Assembly: GCA_958407555.1 (NCBI GenBank) | Contig: CATYJC010000003.1 | Span: forward strand, 1-45,408 | DNA: 45,408 bases | DNA from: an uncultured Collinsella sp. | Lineage (GTDB): Bacteria; Actinomycetota; Coriobacteriia; Coriobacteriales; Coriobacteriaceae | Direction of reading: 5' to 3' | Shown here: positions 24,938-33,732 of the stretch, piece by piece | How the letters are laid out: each line of letters begins with the position of its first letter | Position numbering within the stretch: position 1 is the first letter of the stretch | Translations under genes and position numbers: made by a program | The notes under the pieces: generated by a model | What the model saw: the letters and a program-made list of their open reading frames with translations, nothing else | What the model was told of the DNA's origin: nothing | Database searches by the model: none

Positions 24938-25780
24938 GGACGGGGCAACCGGCACTGTGATCTGCGTCACGTAGGTTGCCGGATCATCGCTAATGATGTC
25001 GTCGATCAGGGCAATCTCGCGCGATGGACCGGCGGGTGTCAGGTTATGTTCGCGCATATAGCCGAGCAGCTGCTTATAGCGCGGGCCCGCTTGCCCGTGC
25101 GTGCCGCGAAAGCTTATGGCCAGGCAGCGCGCGGTGGATCGCGTCTCGACGTCGCCCACGTAATCATCGGTGTCATCGAGTAGTAGAAAGACCTCGTCGT
25201 AGCCATCAAAGTCGCCGGCGGCGAGGCGCTCGGCGCTAATACCGACGCCCAAGTTGCCCAGGAAGACAAAGGTCTCGTGCTGGCCCTTCTGCAGTTGACG
25301 AATTTGCCACTCCAGCGCATAGGCATCGGTAGGGTTGACGCGCTCGCGCAACACGGCGCAGCGAAGCTCGGGCGCATCGATTGTACAAATGGTATCGAGC
25401 TCGGTGTTCAGGGCATCGTGAAGCAGGGCAAGCCGGTTATCGATCTTACGCGACACGCGTTCGAGCTCGTGGCGCTTGCGCTCGATGAGCTCCTGCTGCT
25501 GAGTCAGCTGCCGCTGCATAAGGTCCACATCGCGCGTGGTCACAAACTCACGGATCTGCGCCAACGGCAAGTCGAGAACGCGCAGGTGGCTGATGGTATT
25601 GAGGGTGGAGAGCTGCCGCGATCCGTAATAGCGGTACCCGCTCGCCGGATCGATGTGCGCCGGGTCCAGTAGGCCCATCTGCTCGTAATGGCGCAGCGTG
25701 CCCACGCTCAGGTTAAACAAGCGCGCCACCTCGCCAATGCGGAGCAGGCCCTCAGTATGTTCACTTGGCACGTCGGTCAC
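24932..25780 (-). CDS. MerR-family regulator with GyrI-like effector domain
   Basis: This 282-residue regulator has a MerR winged helix (RIGEVARLFNLSVGTLRHYE, residues ~13-80), a coiled-coil linker (~85-120) and a C-terminal ~155-residue domain like the multidrug-sensing part of BmrR. It lies 77 bases downstream of a MATE pump on the same strand. GTG 25780 was chosen because GAAAGGAG lies 7 bases upstream; an ATG at 25849 has no such site. A MerR-type promoter is visible ahead of the pump gene, so this protein probably activates the operon when it binds toxic lipophilic cations. Confidence 0.87.
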   Translation of the reverse strand: MTDVPSEHTEGLLRIGEVARLFNLSVGTLRHYEQMGLLDPAHIDPASGYRYYGSRQLSTLNTISHLRVLDLPLAQIREFVTTRDVDLMQRQLTQQQELIERKRHELERVSRKIDNRLALLHDALNTELDTICTIDAPELRCAVLRERVNPTDAYALEWQIRQLQKGQHETFVFLGNLGVGISAERLAAGDFDGYDEVFLLLDDTDDYVGDVETRSTARCLAISFRGTHGQAGPRYKQLLGYMREHNLTPAGPSREIALIDDIISDDPATYVTQITVPVAPSK

Positions 25781-25857
25781 AGGACCGCTCCTTTCAATGG
25801 GCGGGGAAGGGGCGCCGAGGTCGTGCGGCGCGGTCGTCGTATGACACAAACGATCCG

Positions 25858-27204
25858 CTACGCTACCAACTTGTCAAAAGCCCCGCGCCGGTTGAGCACG
25901 GTAAACGCGACAACACAGATGACTGCCGACAGAATCGACCCACACGGCGAGGCGATGCCCATGGGAAACAACGTATCGGAATAGGCGTTCGACAGCAGCC
26001 AGGCGCCGGGCACGCGAATGAGCGCCACGGCCAGCACGTTGTGCGCAAAGCCGATGTAGCTCTTGCCGTACGCAGCGAAAAAGCCGCTAAAGCAAATGTG
26101 GATGCCGGCAAAGATTGCATCGAAAATATAACTGTGCATATAGCCGGTACCGGCCGCGACCACCGCGGGGTCCTTGGCAAAAAAGCCAATAAACGCCGGC
26201 GCCACCAGCCACATCAGCACCGTGATCAGGCAGCCGTACACCACCGAGATCGTCATGGCGTCCTTGAGCACCTGACGCGCGCGATCGCCCTTGCCCGCGC
26301 CGGCATTTTGCGCCGTGAGCGCGCTGACGGTGGCGCCCATGGAGCTCGGCACAATGAACAAAAAGCTGATCATCTTTTCGACCAGGCCCACGGCGGCGGC
26401 GTCGACCAGGCCGCGGTGGTTGGCGATGACGGTGATAAACATAAACGCCACCTGGATGCAGCCGTCCTGCACGGCCACGGGCACGCCGATCTTAAGGATG
26501 CTGCCAAGCACCTCGAGCTGGGGGCGCAGGTCGCTGCGCTTTACGTGGATGTTCGTGCGGCGGCTCTTGAGCCACACGAGTGCGAGGGCAACGCTTGCCG
26601 TCTGGGCGGTTACCGTGCCGAGCGCCGCGCCCACGGGGCCGAGCCCCATGTGCCCGATAAACAGAAAGTCGAGCGCGATGTTGATGATGCATGCCACGCC
26701 AATCACGTACATGGGCGAGCGTGAATCGCCCAGCCCGCGAAAGATGGCCGAGAGGATGTTGTACGCGGCGATAAAGGGAATGCCGACAAAGCAGATACGC
26801 AGGTAGGCGGCGGTGCCTTCGACCGCCTCGGGCGGCGTGCCAATGAGCTCTACAATCTGCGGGCACAGTGCAAACAAGATGACGGCCAGCACCACCGAGA
26901 CGCCCATAAAGAGCGTGATGGTGTTGCCGATGGCGGTCTCGGCGCGGTCGAAGCGGCGCGAGCCCACGGCGTGGCCGACGATGACCGTCGTTCCCATGGC
27001 CAGGCCCACGAGCGTCACGGTAATGATATAGAGCGTCTGCGCGCCATTGCCCACGGCGGTGATGCCGGCGGCGCCGCTGAACTGCCCCATCATATACAGG
27101 TCGGCCATGCCGTAGAGCATCTGCAAAAAGTACGAGAGCATATAAGGCAGGGCAAAGACCGCGATGGTCTTAAGGACATTGCCGCGTGTGAGGTCGTGTT
27201 CCAT
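25858..27204 (-). CDS. MATE-family multidrug efflux transporter
   Basis: This 448-residue protein has 12 predicted membrane segments in two homologous halves, each opening with the MATE pattern (ALPYMLSYFLQMLYGMADLY at residues ~18-37; KIGVPVAVQDGCIQ near residue 250). MATE pumps export cationic drugs or metabolites by Na+ or H+ antiport. It is first in an operon with the MerR regulator. The ribosome site is AGAAAG, rather weak. The promoter upstream has the MerR layout. Confidence 0.92.
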   Translation of the reverse strand: MEHDLTRGNVLKTIAVFALPYMLSYFLQMLYGMADLYMMGQFSGAAGITAVGNGAQTLYIITVTLVGLAMGTTVIVGHAVGSRRFDRAETAIGNTITLFMGVSVVLAVILFALCPQIVELIGTPPEAVEGTAAYLRICFVGIPFIAAYNILSAIFRGLGDSRSPMYVIGVACIINIALDFLFIGHMGLGPVGAALGTVTAQTASVALALVWLKSRRTNIHVKRSDLRPQLEVLGSILKIGVPVAVQDGCIQVAFMFITVIANHRGLVDAAAVGLVEKMISFLFIVPSSMGATVSALTAQNAGAGKGDRARQVLKDAMTISVVYGCLITVLMWLVAPAFIGFFAKDPAVVAAGTGYMHSYIFDAIFAGIHICFSGFFAAYGKSYIGFAHNVLAVALIRVPGAWLLSNAYSDTLFPMGIASPCGSILSAVICVVAFTVLNRRGAFDKLVA

Positions 27205-27246
27205 GGGCGGGGTACTTTCTGGCTTGGTTCGTTTAGCTACCAGTGT

Positions 27247-27277
27247 AGTGAAAACCCTACAACGATTGTAGAGTCAA
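27247..27277 (-). promoter_or_regulatory. MerR-type promoter with 19-bp spacer dyad
   Basis: On the minus strand a -35 TTGACT (27272-27277) and -10-like TTCACT (27247-27252) are separated by exactly 19 bases. The palindrome CTACAATCGTTGTAG (27257-27271) fills the spacer. This is the hallmark of promoters twisted into shape by activated MerR proteins, and it lies just upstream of the MATE-MerR operon. Confidence 0.75.
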
Positions 27278-27396
27278 GGTTTGTGTTGGCAGTGGGGCGA
27301 AAAAAGTCACGCTCGTAATCGTTTCCGTTGAATACAGGCATAAGCCGTACAAGTGTGGTGCCTGCGCTGGCCTTAAAGAAATCGATTTCGCATCAC

Positions 27397-27426
27397 TTGA
27401 CACTGTTGCCTGTCGCGCAATAATAC
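27397..27426 (+). promoter_or_regulatory. Sigma-70-type promoter of the ABC exporter operon
   Basis: TTGACA (27397-27402) and TAATAC (27421-27426) are separated by 18 bases, or by 17 to an overlapping ATAATA, about 30-40 bases before the first ABC gene start. Confidence 0.6.
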
Positions 27427-27466
27427 GTGCGTTTGCGAATGACGTTTGACGGAGATGATGATACGG

Positions 27467-29296
27467 GTGCGTAATCTCAAACTGCTGATGTCCTATCTCG
27501 GCGAATTCAAGCGCGATTTTATTCTCGGCGTGCTGTTCATCGCCATCGAGACTGCGCTTGAGCTTTTCATCCCCGTGATCATGGCTAACATCATCGACGT
27601 GGGCGTGCCCGCACACGACACCGGCTACATCCTGTTCCAGGGAGCACTCATGTTGGTGTGCGCGGCCGTGTCGCTTGTACTCGGCCTCGGCTATGCGCGT
27701 TATTCGGCACGTGTGGCGGTGGGCCTCGGCGCCAACCTGCGCGCCGCGGAGTACCGCAAGATCCAGACCCTCGCCTTCGGCAATCTCGATGAATACGAGA
27801 CGAGCTCGCTTGTCACTCGCATGACCACCGACATCACCGTGATTCAAAACGCCGTAGGTAACGGCTTCCGCCCCATGGTGCGCGGACCGGTAAATCTGGT
27901 CATGGGCCTCGTCTACGCTTTTTCACTCTCGCGCGATCTCGCGGCGGTCTTTGCCGTAATTCTGCCGATGCTCGCCATCGTGCTCGGTATCATTACCGTG
28001 CGCGTGAGCCCGCTCTACCGCCAACTTCAGACCTCGATGGACCACCTCAACGGCGTGGTGCAAGAGGACCTTACCGCCGTGCGCGCCGTGAAGGCTTACG
28101 TGCGAGCCGAGCACGAGTGCGACAAGTTCGACACCGTCAATACCGAGCTCGCTGGCACGGCGACCAAGACCTTCGGCACCGCCGTACTCAACCTGCCGGT
28201 GTTCCAACTCTCGATGTATGTTGCCGCGGTCTCGATCCTGTGGATTGGCGGCCGCATGATCATCGAAGGCCGCTTGGGCGTGGGATCGCTCACGGGCTTT
28301 ATGAGCTACGTGCTGCTGATCATGAACTCGCTCATGATGATTTCCAACGTGTTTTTGCTGCTCACGCGCGCTCTCACGAGTGTGGGCCGTATCGCAGAGG
28401 TGCTCGATGAGGAGCCCGTTATTGCCAACCCTGCGGGAGACCTCGCGACTGCGGCGCCAACGGACGGCGGTATCGAGTTTCGCGGCGTTTCCTTTAAATA
28501 CCGCGCGGATGCAGCCGAGGATGTGCTCGAGCATATCGACCTTTGCATCGAGAGCGGCTCGACGGTGGGCATCCTCGGTGGCACGGGCTCGGGCAAGAGC
28601 TCGCTTGTGCAGCTGATTGCGCGCCTGTACGACGCCACCGAGGGCGTCGTGCTTGTGGGCGGACACGACGTTCGCGACTACGACCTCGCGACCCTACGCG
28701 ACGCCGTGGGTATTGTGTTGCAAAAGAATGTGCTGTTCACGGGCACCGTGCGCGAGAATCTGCAGTGGGGCAATCCGCAGGCGTCGGACGATGAGCTCCT
28801 CGCGGCTTGCCGCGCGGCGTGCGTGGACGAGTTCCTTGATCGCATCGGCGGGCTGGACGGCGAGTTGGGCCAAGGCGGCGCTGGTGTTTCGGGTGGCCAG
28901 AAGCAACGCCTGTGCATCGCGCGCACGCTGCTCAAGCATCCGCGCGCGCTCATTTTTGATGACTCCACCAGCGCGGTCGATATGGCGACCGACGCTAAGA
29001 TTCGCGAGCACATCGCTCGGATTCCCAATACGACGGTGCTCATCATCGCCCAGCGCATCGCGAGCGTCATGGATGCCGATCGCATTGTGGTGTTGGACGA
29101 CGGTCGTGTCCACGGCGCGGGCACGCACGAGGAACTGCTGGCGGGCGACAACATATACCAGGAGATTTACGCCTCGCAGATGGAGTTTGCGGGGAATGCG
29201 GACGCCGGCGACGGCAGTGACGATGGCTGCGCGAATGATCCGTATTCCTCCGTCCCCAGCGGATCACCCTTGGAAGGGGGCGAGCGCCATGCCTAA
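27467..29296 (+). CDS. ABC exporter subunit with degenerate ATP site (heterodimer partner 1)
   Basis: This ~609-residue protein is a fused membrane/ATPase half-transporter with six membrane helices (residues ~10-310) and an NBD. Walker A is GGTGSGKSS and the signature is VSGGQKQRL. However, Walker B ends FDDSTSAVD, with Asp in place of the catalytic Glu, and the switch His is Gln (IIAQRIAS). This is the degenerate subunit pattern of TM287/288- and BmrCD-type exporters. The start is uncertain: GTG 27467 is 12 bases from GGAG; ATG 27455 or 27458 and TTG 27446 are alternatives. The last ~17 residues are encoded by a dispersed repeat. The partner gene overlaps by 8 bases. Confidence 0.88.
   Translation: MRNLKLLMSYLGEFKRDFILGVLFIAIETALELFIPVIMANIIDVGVPAHDTGYILFQGALMLVCAAVSLVLGLGYARYSARVAVGLGANLRAAEYRKIQTLAFGNLDEYETSSLVTRMTTDITVIQNAVGNGFRPMVRGPVNLVMGLVYAFSLSRDLAAVFAVILPMLAIVLGIITVRVSPLYRQLQTSMDHLNGVVQEDLTAVRAVKAYVRAEHECDKFDTVNTELAGTATKTFGTAVLNLPVFQLSMYVAAVSILWIGGRMIIEGRLGVGSLTGFMSYVLLIMNSLMMISNVFLLLTRALTSVGRIAEVLDEEPVIANPAGDLATAAPTDGGIEFRGVSFKYRADAAEDVLEHIDLCIESGSTVGILGGTGSGKSSLVQLIARLYDATEGVVLVGGHDVRDYDLATLRDAVGIVLQKNVLFTGTVRENLQWGNPQASDDELLAACRAACVDEFLDRIGGLDGELGQGGAGVSGGQKQRLCIARTLLKHPRALIFDDSTSAVDMATDAKIREHIARIPNTTVLIIAQRIASVMDADRIVVLDDGRVHGAGTHEELLAGDNIYQEIYASQMEFAGNADAGDGSDDGCANDPYSSVPSGSPLEGGERHA
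29234..29269. repeat. Dispersed repeat, family 4 copy 2, inside a coding region
   Basis: This is an inverted copy of the repeat at 22465-22500. It is translated as NDPYSSVPSGSP near the C-terminus of the first ABC subunit, just upstream of the second subunit's ribosome site. Confidence 0.8.
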
Positions 29297-31187
29297 GACC
29301 GCAGCCCAAGCGCGCCCGGCCGACCTCAAGCGCACTGTGCGCCGCTTACTTTCCTACATGGGACATGCCAAGTTCTCGTTGCTCGCGGTGGGCGTGCTCG
29401 CCTCCGCCGCCGCCATCGCGAGCCTCGCCGGCACCTACATGGTGCGCCCCATCGTTAATGGTTTGGCCACGGGCGGGGAGGAACTGCTCGCCAAGCAGGT
29501 CATCCTGACAGCGATTATCTACGCCGCGGGCGTGCTTTCGGCCCTGGGCTACTCGCAGATTATGGTGCGCGCGGCCCAACGCGTGGTGTCCGATATTCGA
29601 CGCGACCTGTTCGCGCACATCCAGACGCTGCCACTCAGTTATTTTGACAGCACACGCTCGGGCGACATCATGAGTTTTTTCACCAACGACGTCGACACCG
29701 TCTCCGAGGCGCTCAACAACAGCTTTGCCAACGTGATTCAGGCCGCCATTCAGGTTGTGGGCACCACGGCCATGCTCATCATCCTTAACTGGCAGCTCAC
29801 GATTATCACGCTCGTGTGCGATACGGCCATTGTGCTGTATGCGCGCTACTCGGGCGCGCGCTCTAAGCGCTTCTTTGCCGCCCAGCAGGCATCGCTTGGC
29901 GACCTGGACGGATATATCGAAGAGATGGTCTCGGGCCAAAAGGTCATCAAGGTCTTTAACCGCGAGGCAGCGAATGTCGCCGGCTTCACCTGCCGCAACG
30001 ACGAGCTTCGCTGCACCGGCACCGCCGCCGTGAGCTATGCCAACTCCATGGTGCCCATGACCGTCGTGATTGGCTACGTCAACTATGCCATCGTCGCCGT
30101 GGCGGGCGGCATGCTCTGCATCAAGGGGCTCGCCGACGTGGGCGCGCTTGCAAGTTACCTGGTCTTTGTGCGCCAGGCGGCCATGCCCATCAACCAGTTT
30201 ACGCAGCTGGGCAACTTCTTGCTCAATGCGTTGGCCGGCGCCGAGCGCTTGTTTGAGGCTATGGACCTTAAGCCCGAAGTGGACGAGGGCTGCGTGGAGC
30301 TGGTACAGACGGGCGATGCCGCGTGGGCGTGGAAGATTCCCGAGGGCCAGGGCGTGGGCGTCTACGGGCACTTGCATGACGTGGCAGCCGTTGATGAGTC
30401 GGGCCGCGCGTTGGCCGCCGACGGCACCGAGCTCACGTGCGGCTTGGTCCCGCTTGCCGGCGACGTGCGCTTCCATGCCGTGGACTTTTCCTACGTGCCG
30501 GGCACCCGTGTGCTCACGGACCTCAACCTGTTTGCCAGGCCTGGGCAAAAGATTGCGTTTGTGGGCTCGACGGGCGCCGGAAAGACGACCATCACCAACC
30601 TCATCAACCGCTTCTACGAGGTCGATGATGGCGAGATCACGTACGACGGCATCGACGTCAAGCACATTGCCAAGGCCAGCCTGCGCGGGTCGCTCGGCAT
30701 TGTGCTACAGGACACGCACCTGTTTAGCGGCACCATTGCGCAGAACATCCGCTTTGGCAAGCTCGATGCGACCGACGGGGAGGTGCGCGCCGCTGCCGAG
30801 GCCGCCTGCGCGGATTCGTTTATCCGCCGCCTGCCTAGAGGGTACGACACACCGGTCACGGCCGACGGCGCCAACCTGTCACAGGGCCAGCGTCAGCTGC
30901 TCGCCATCGCGCGCGTGGCCGTCGCTGACCCGCCGGTGCTCATCCTGGACGAGGCCACTTCGAGCATCGACACGCGCACCGAAAAGCTCATCGAGCACGG
31001 TATGGACCGTATCATGCGCGGCCGCACCACGTTTATGATCGCGCACCGCCTGTCCACCGTCCGCGACGCCGATGCCATCATGGTCCTCGAACACGGCCGC
31101 ATCATCGAGCGCGGCACGCACGAAGAGTTGCTCGCCCAGCACGGCGAGTACTGGCAGCTGGCGCATGGCTTAAAAGAGCTGGATTAA
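29289..31187 (+). CDS. ABC exporter subunit with canonical Walker B (heterodimer partner 2)
   Basis: This 632-residue half-transporter has six membrane helices followed by an NBD. Walker A is GSTGAGKTT, Walker B ILDEATSSID retains the catalytic Glu, and the switch His is present in MIAHRLST. Its signature is LSQGQRQL instead of LSGGQ. The pair therefore makes one good ATP site (this Walker motifs plus the partner's SGGQ) and one poor one. A ~60-residue extra linker (EVDEGCVELVQTGDAAWAWK onward) separates membrane and ATPase parts. ATG 29289 overlaps the partner's stop and follows GGAAGGGGG. The substrate is unknown; drugs, lipids or peptides are typical. Confidence 0.92.
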   Translation: MPKTAAQARPADLKRTVRRLLSYMGHAKFSLLAVGVLASAAAIASLAGTYMVRPIVNGLATGGEELLAKQVILTAIIYAAGVLSALGYSQIMVRAAQRVVSDIRRDLFAHIQTLPLSYFDSTRSGDIMSFFTNDVDTVSEALNNSFANVIQAAIQVVGTTAMLIILNWQLTIITLVCDTAIVLYARYSGARSKRFFAAQQASLGDLDGYIEEMVSGQKVIKVFNREAANVAGFTCRNDELRCTGTAAVSYANSMVPMTVVIGYVNYAIVAVAGGMLCIKGLADVGALASYLVFVRQAAMPINQFTQLGNFLLNALAGAERLFEAMDLKPEVDEGCVELVQTGDAAWAWKIPEGQGVGVYGHLHDVAAVDESGRALAADGTELTCGLVPLAGDVRFHAVDFSYVPGTRVLTDLNLFARPGQKIAFVGSTGAGKTTITNLINRFYEVDDGEITYDGIDVKHIAKASLRGSLGIVLQDTHLFSGTIAQNIRFGKLDATDGEVRAAAEAACADSFIRRLPRGYDTPVTADGANLSQGQRQLLAIARVAVADPPVLILDEATSSIDTRTEKLIEHGMDRIMRGRTTFMIAHRLSTVRDADAIMVLEHGRIIERGTHEELLAQHGEYWQLAHGLKELD

Positions 31188-31235
31188 CCCGTTCGAGCAC
31201 GATGCTTTGGTCCTCTGTGCCCCTCACCTCGCCTC

Positions 31236-31300
31236 AAACCATCGCAACATTCAACGTTTTTTGCCAAAATCGGGAAAAGCATCGAATGTTGTGATGGTTT
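31236..31300. repeat. Intergenic palindromic repeat, family 3 copy A
   Basis: Arms CCATCGCAACATTC and GAATGTTGTGATGG enclose a central GTTTTTTGCCAAAAT-CGG segment. It lies between the ABC exporter and the putative endonuclease gene and has the same orientation as copy B. Confidence 0.82.
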
Positions 31301-31401
31301 TTCTGCCACTCGGCCGGGTGGAATCGCTTTCTTTCGCACGAAGGTGTGCGGATCCGTGGGCAGGGGAATAAGGTTGGTTATCCGACTCCATTGGAGGGCT
31401 C

Positions 31402-32439
31402 ATGGACCTGCCGATCGTCCTGTCCCATAAGACTGCCTGGCTGTACCACAACGTGGCGCGCCCGTCCGAGCCGCTCTCGCGAGCAAGCAGCCTATACGAT
31501 GAGGACTCGCTTGCTAGCGAGGCGGAGCCGACCGCGAGCCTGCCCAAATTGGGACTCGATGCCAAGGGGCTGAGGGCTTCAATGGCAGTTGGGATCGTTG
31601 CCGACTATCTGGTCTCGCTTGGTATTTCACGAGAAGAGCTCGATCATATCGATACGCTCGTCAACTTCGATTTTGAGCGCTCGACGCCGGCTGGATTTAG
31701 GTGCCATGTGTTTGGGGCGCCGGTACCTTCAGGCCATCTTATCGAGGTGGCAGAGGGCCTTCTGGTGGTTGATGAGGCCATGTGCTTTGTCCAAGCGGGT
31801 TCGTGGATGAGCGAGCCCGAGCAGCTGGAATATGGCTACGAAATCTGTGCCCGATACCATTTGAATCATCTGTCGACAGGCGATTATATCGAGATGGGGC
31901 AGAGGTATACCGTTGCCGATTTAATTGCCTATTGCAATGAGAACCGATCTCGTCAGGGGACTATACGTGCGGCCGCCGTGCTCAAGCGCGTGCACGATGG
32001 CGCGCGGTCGCCCATGGAGACGGCCACCGCAATCATGGTCGTAGCAAAACGTTCCCAGGGAGGGCTGGGATACACCAAGATCGAGCTCAACCATCGGGTG
32101 GATGTTCCCAATGAGTTCAGATATCTCGCTAAGGCCGGGTATTTCGAGATCGACGTATATGCGCCTGCGAGCGGTACGGGGATTGAATACAACGGTTCGG
32201 ACCATCTTGATAAACAGCGCAGCGCGTCGGATGCGGAGCGTATGACCGTGCTGAGCGCGCTGGGCTTTAGAATGATCGTCCTCACCGGGACTCAGTTTGC
32301 CCACCAGCTGCAATTGCACCGGGCGACGAACGCCATCGCACTCGCTATGGGTCTTAAGTGCGACCGAAGCGAAGCGTTCCAGAAACGTCAAAACGACCTG
32401 CGAGAATTCGTGATTCGGCACTGGGACGGCGACATTTAG
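31402..32439 (+). CDS. Putative endonuclease of the DUF559/Vsr-like fold (AbiEi-associated type)
   Basis: This 345-residue protein ends in a region resembling actinobacterial DUF559 proteins. ARSPMET (Glu206) is followed by the core FEIDVYAP (Asp251), GIEYNGSDH (Glu262) and DAERMTVLSALGFRMIVLT, which matches the PD-(D/E)XK nuclease pattern of Vsr-like enzymes. Residues 1-200 resemble the N-terminal part of AbiEi-linked relatives, but I cannot assign a function to them. GGAGGG precedes ATG 31402. No methylase or toxin partner is adjacent, and codon use is a little less GC-biased than the neighbours. The gene is bracketed by two copies of a palindromic repeat. The nuclease call is from motif reading alone. 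Confidence 0.6.
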   Translation: MDLPIVLSHKTAWLYHNVARPSEPLSRASSLYDEDSLASEAEPTASLPKLGLDAKGLRASMAVGIVADYLVSLGISREELDHIDTLVNFDFERSTPAGFRCHVFGAPVPSGHLIEVAEGLLVVDEAMCFVQAGSWMSEPEQLEYGYEICARYHLNHLSTGDYIEMGQRYTVADLIAYCNENRSRQGTIRAAAVLKRVHDGARSPMETATAIMVVAKRSQGGLGYTKIELNHRVDVPNEFRYLAKAGYFEIDVYAPASGTGIEYNGSDHLDKQRSASDAERMTVLSALGFRMIVLTGTQFAHQLQLHRATNAIALAMGLKCDRSEAFQKRQNDLREFVIRHWDGDI

Positions 32440-32477
32440 GGGCGTTTTGGTCCTTCTGCGGGGTGCTGTGGGCAGGC

Positions 32478-32540
32478 AAACCATCACAACATTCGACGTT
32501 TTTTGCCAAAAACGGAAAAAGCATCGATTGTTGTGATGGT
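32478..32540. repeat. Intergenic palindromic repeat, family 3 copy B
   Basis: It closely matches copy A (31236-31300), including the TTTTTTGCCAAAA centre, in the same orientation. It lies 38 bases after the putative endonuclease stop. The rest of the gap to moaA (32541-32672) shows only a possible TATTAT -10 box at 32627. Confidence 0.82.
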
Positions 32541-32672
32541 CTGTGCTGAGGATGGGCTTGGAAAGTCCGTTTTGCTCGAAGCGACCTGTCCTGTCGTACG
32601 GGTGTCGGCATGATTCTCTCGTGGGGTATTATGTTTTCCGAAGAATAAAACGCCGCGTGAGGGGAGGGCTGC

Positions 32673-33728
32673 GTGGACGGGCTCGTGCAACATGACGGTT
32701 TTGGCCGTGATATCAACTACCTGCGCATTGCCGTTACCGACAAGTGCAATTTCCGCTGCATCTATTGCATGCCAGCCGACGGCGTGGCACCCCGCGCGCA
32801 CGACGAGCTGCTCAGCGCCGAGGAAATCGCCCGTTTTGTGCGCTTGGTGGCGGGGGAGGGCATTCGTCGCGTGCGCCTGACGGGTGGCGAGCCGCTGGTC
32901 AGCCGCCGTATTATTCCGCTTATTCGCGACATCCGTGCGATTCCGCAGATCGAGGACATCTCGCTTACCACCAACGGCGCCCTGCTGCCCAAGTTGGCGC
33001 CGCAGCTCAAAGACGCTGGGCTTAACCGCGTTAACATCTCGCTCGACACGCTCGACCCTACGCTCTTTGGAAAGATCACGCGCCTGGGTCGGCTCGAGCA
33101 GACCATGACTGGCATCGACGCGGCGCTGGCTTGGGGCTTTGAGCCCGTTAAGGTCAACTGCGTTGTAGTGCGCCGGCTCAACCAGGATGTGGCGGCCCTT
33201 GCGCGGCTCACGCTCGACCGCCCCATCCACCTGCGCTTTATCGAATACATGCCCATTGGCGACGAACACACGAGCTCGCATTGCGCTGTGGATCCGCATG
33301 CGCCCGCGCTCAATCCTGAGCTGTGGGACGCGAGCGATACCGTGCCGAGCGACGAGCTGCGGGCGCGCATCAATGTCGGGGCCACCGCGGCGGGACTGGG
33401 CGAGCTCGAGCCGCTCGGCATCAACGACGCTCCTGCCGGCGCGGGCCCTGCGCGCTATTGGCACTTTCCGGGCGCGGCGGGAACGGTCGGCTTCATTAGC
33501 GCCATGTCCAATCATTTTTGCGCGAACTGCAACCGTCTGCGCCTGACGGCCGATGGTAACGTGCGTCCGTGCCTGTTCAGCGATGCCGAGTATTCGGTGC
33601 GTGAGGCGCTGCGCTGTGGTGATGATATGCAGGTACTTTCGATTTGGCGCGATGCCGTGGCCCACAAACCGCAGGAACACGCGATAATTGAGGGCACGCA
33701 ACGATTTATGTCCCAAATCGGAGGATGA
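32673..33728 (+). CDS. moaA: GTP 3',8-cyclase (molybdenum cofactor biosynthesis)
   Basis: This 351-residue radical-SAM enzyme has the N-terminal cluster motif CNFRCIYC and a C-terminal second [4Fe-4S] site in FCANCNRLRLTADGNVRPC. It ends in the conserved Gly-Gly tail (SQIGG) needed by MoaA. It starts molybdopterin synthesis by cyclising GTP. GTG 32673 follows GAGGGGAGGG. The next gene begins four bases after the stop, so MoaA is co-translated with the MoaC-MobB fusion. The region between residues ~200 and 270 is somewhat expanded compared with typical ~330-residue MoaA. Confidence 0.95.
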   Translation: MDGLVQHDGFGRDINYLRIAVTDKCNFRCIYCMPADGVAPRAHDELLSAEEIARFVRLVAGEGIRRVRLTGGEPLVSRRIIPLIRDIRAIPQIEDISLTTNGALLPKLAPQLKDAGLNRVNISLDTLDPTLFGKITRLGRLEQTMTGIDAALAWGFEPVKVNCVVVRRLNQDVAALARLTLDRPIHLRFIEYMPIGDEHTSSHCAVDPHAPALNPELWDASDTVPSDELRARINVGATAAGLGELEPLGINDAPAGAGPARYWHFPGAAGTVGFISAMSNHFCANCNRLRLTADGNVRPCLFSDAEYSVREALRCGDDMQVLSIWRDAVAHKPQEHAIIEGTQRFMSQIGG

Positions 33729-33732
33729 TCAT

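Noticed and set aside
31402..32439. Restriction-modification or AbiE toxin-antitoxin system
   Set aside because: No methyltransferase and no nucleotidyltransferase toxin gene is adjacent, so only a solitary nuclease-like protein is supported.
31236..32540. CRISPR array or tandem repeats
   Set aside because: The palindromic elements are dispersed over kilobases, not regularly spaced, and there are no cas genes.
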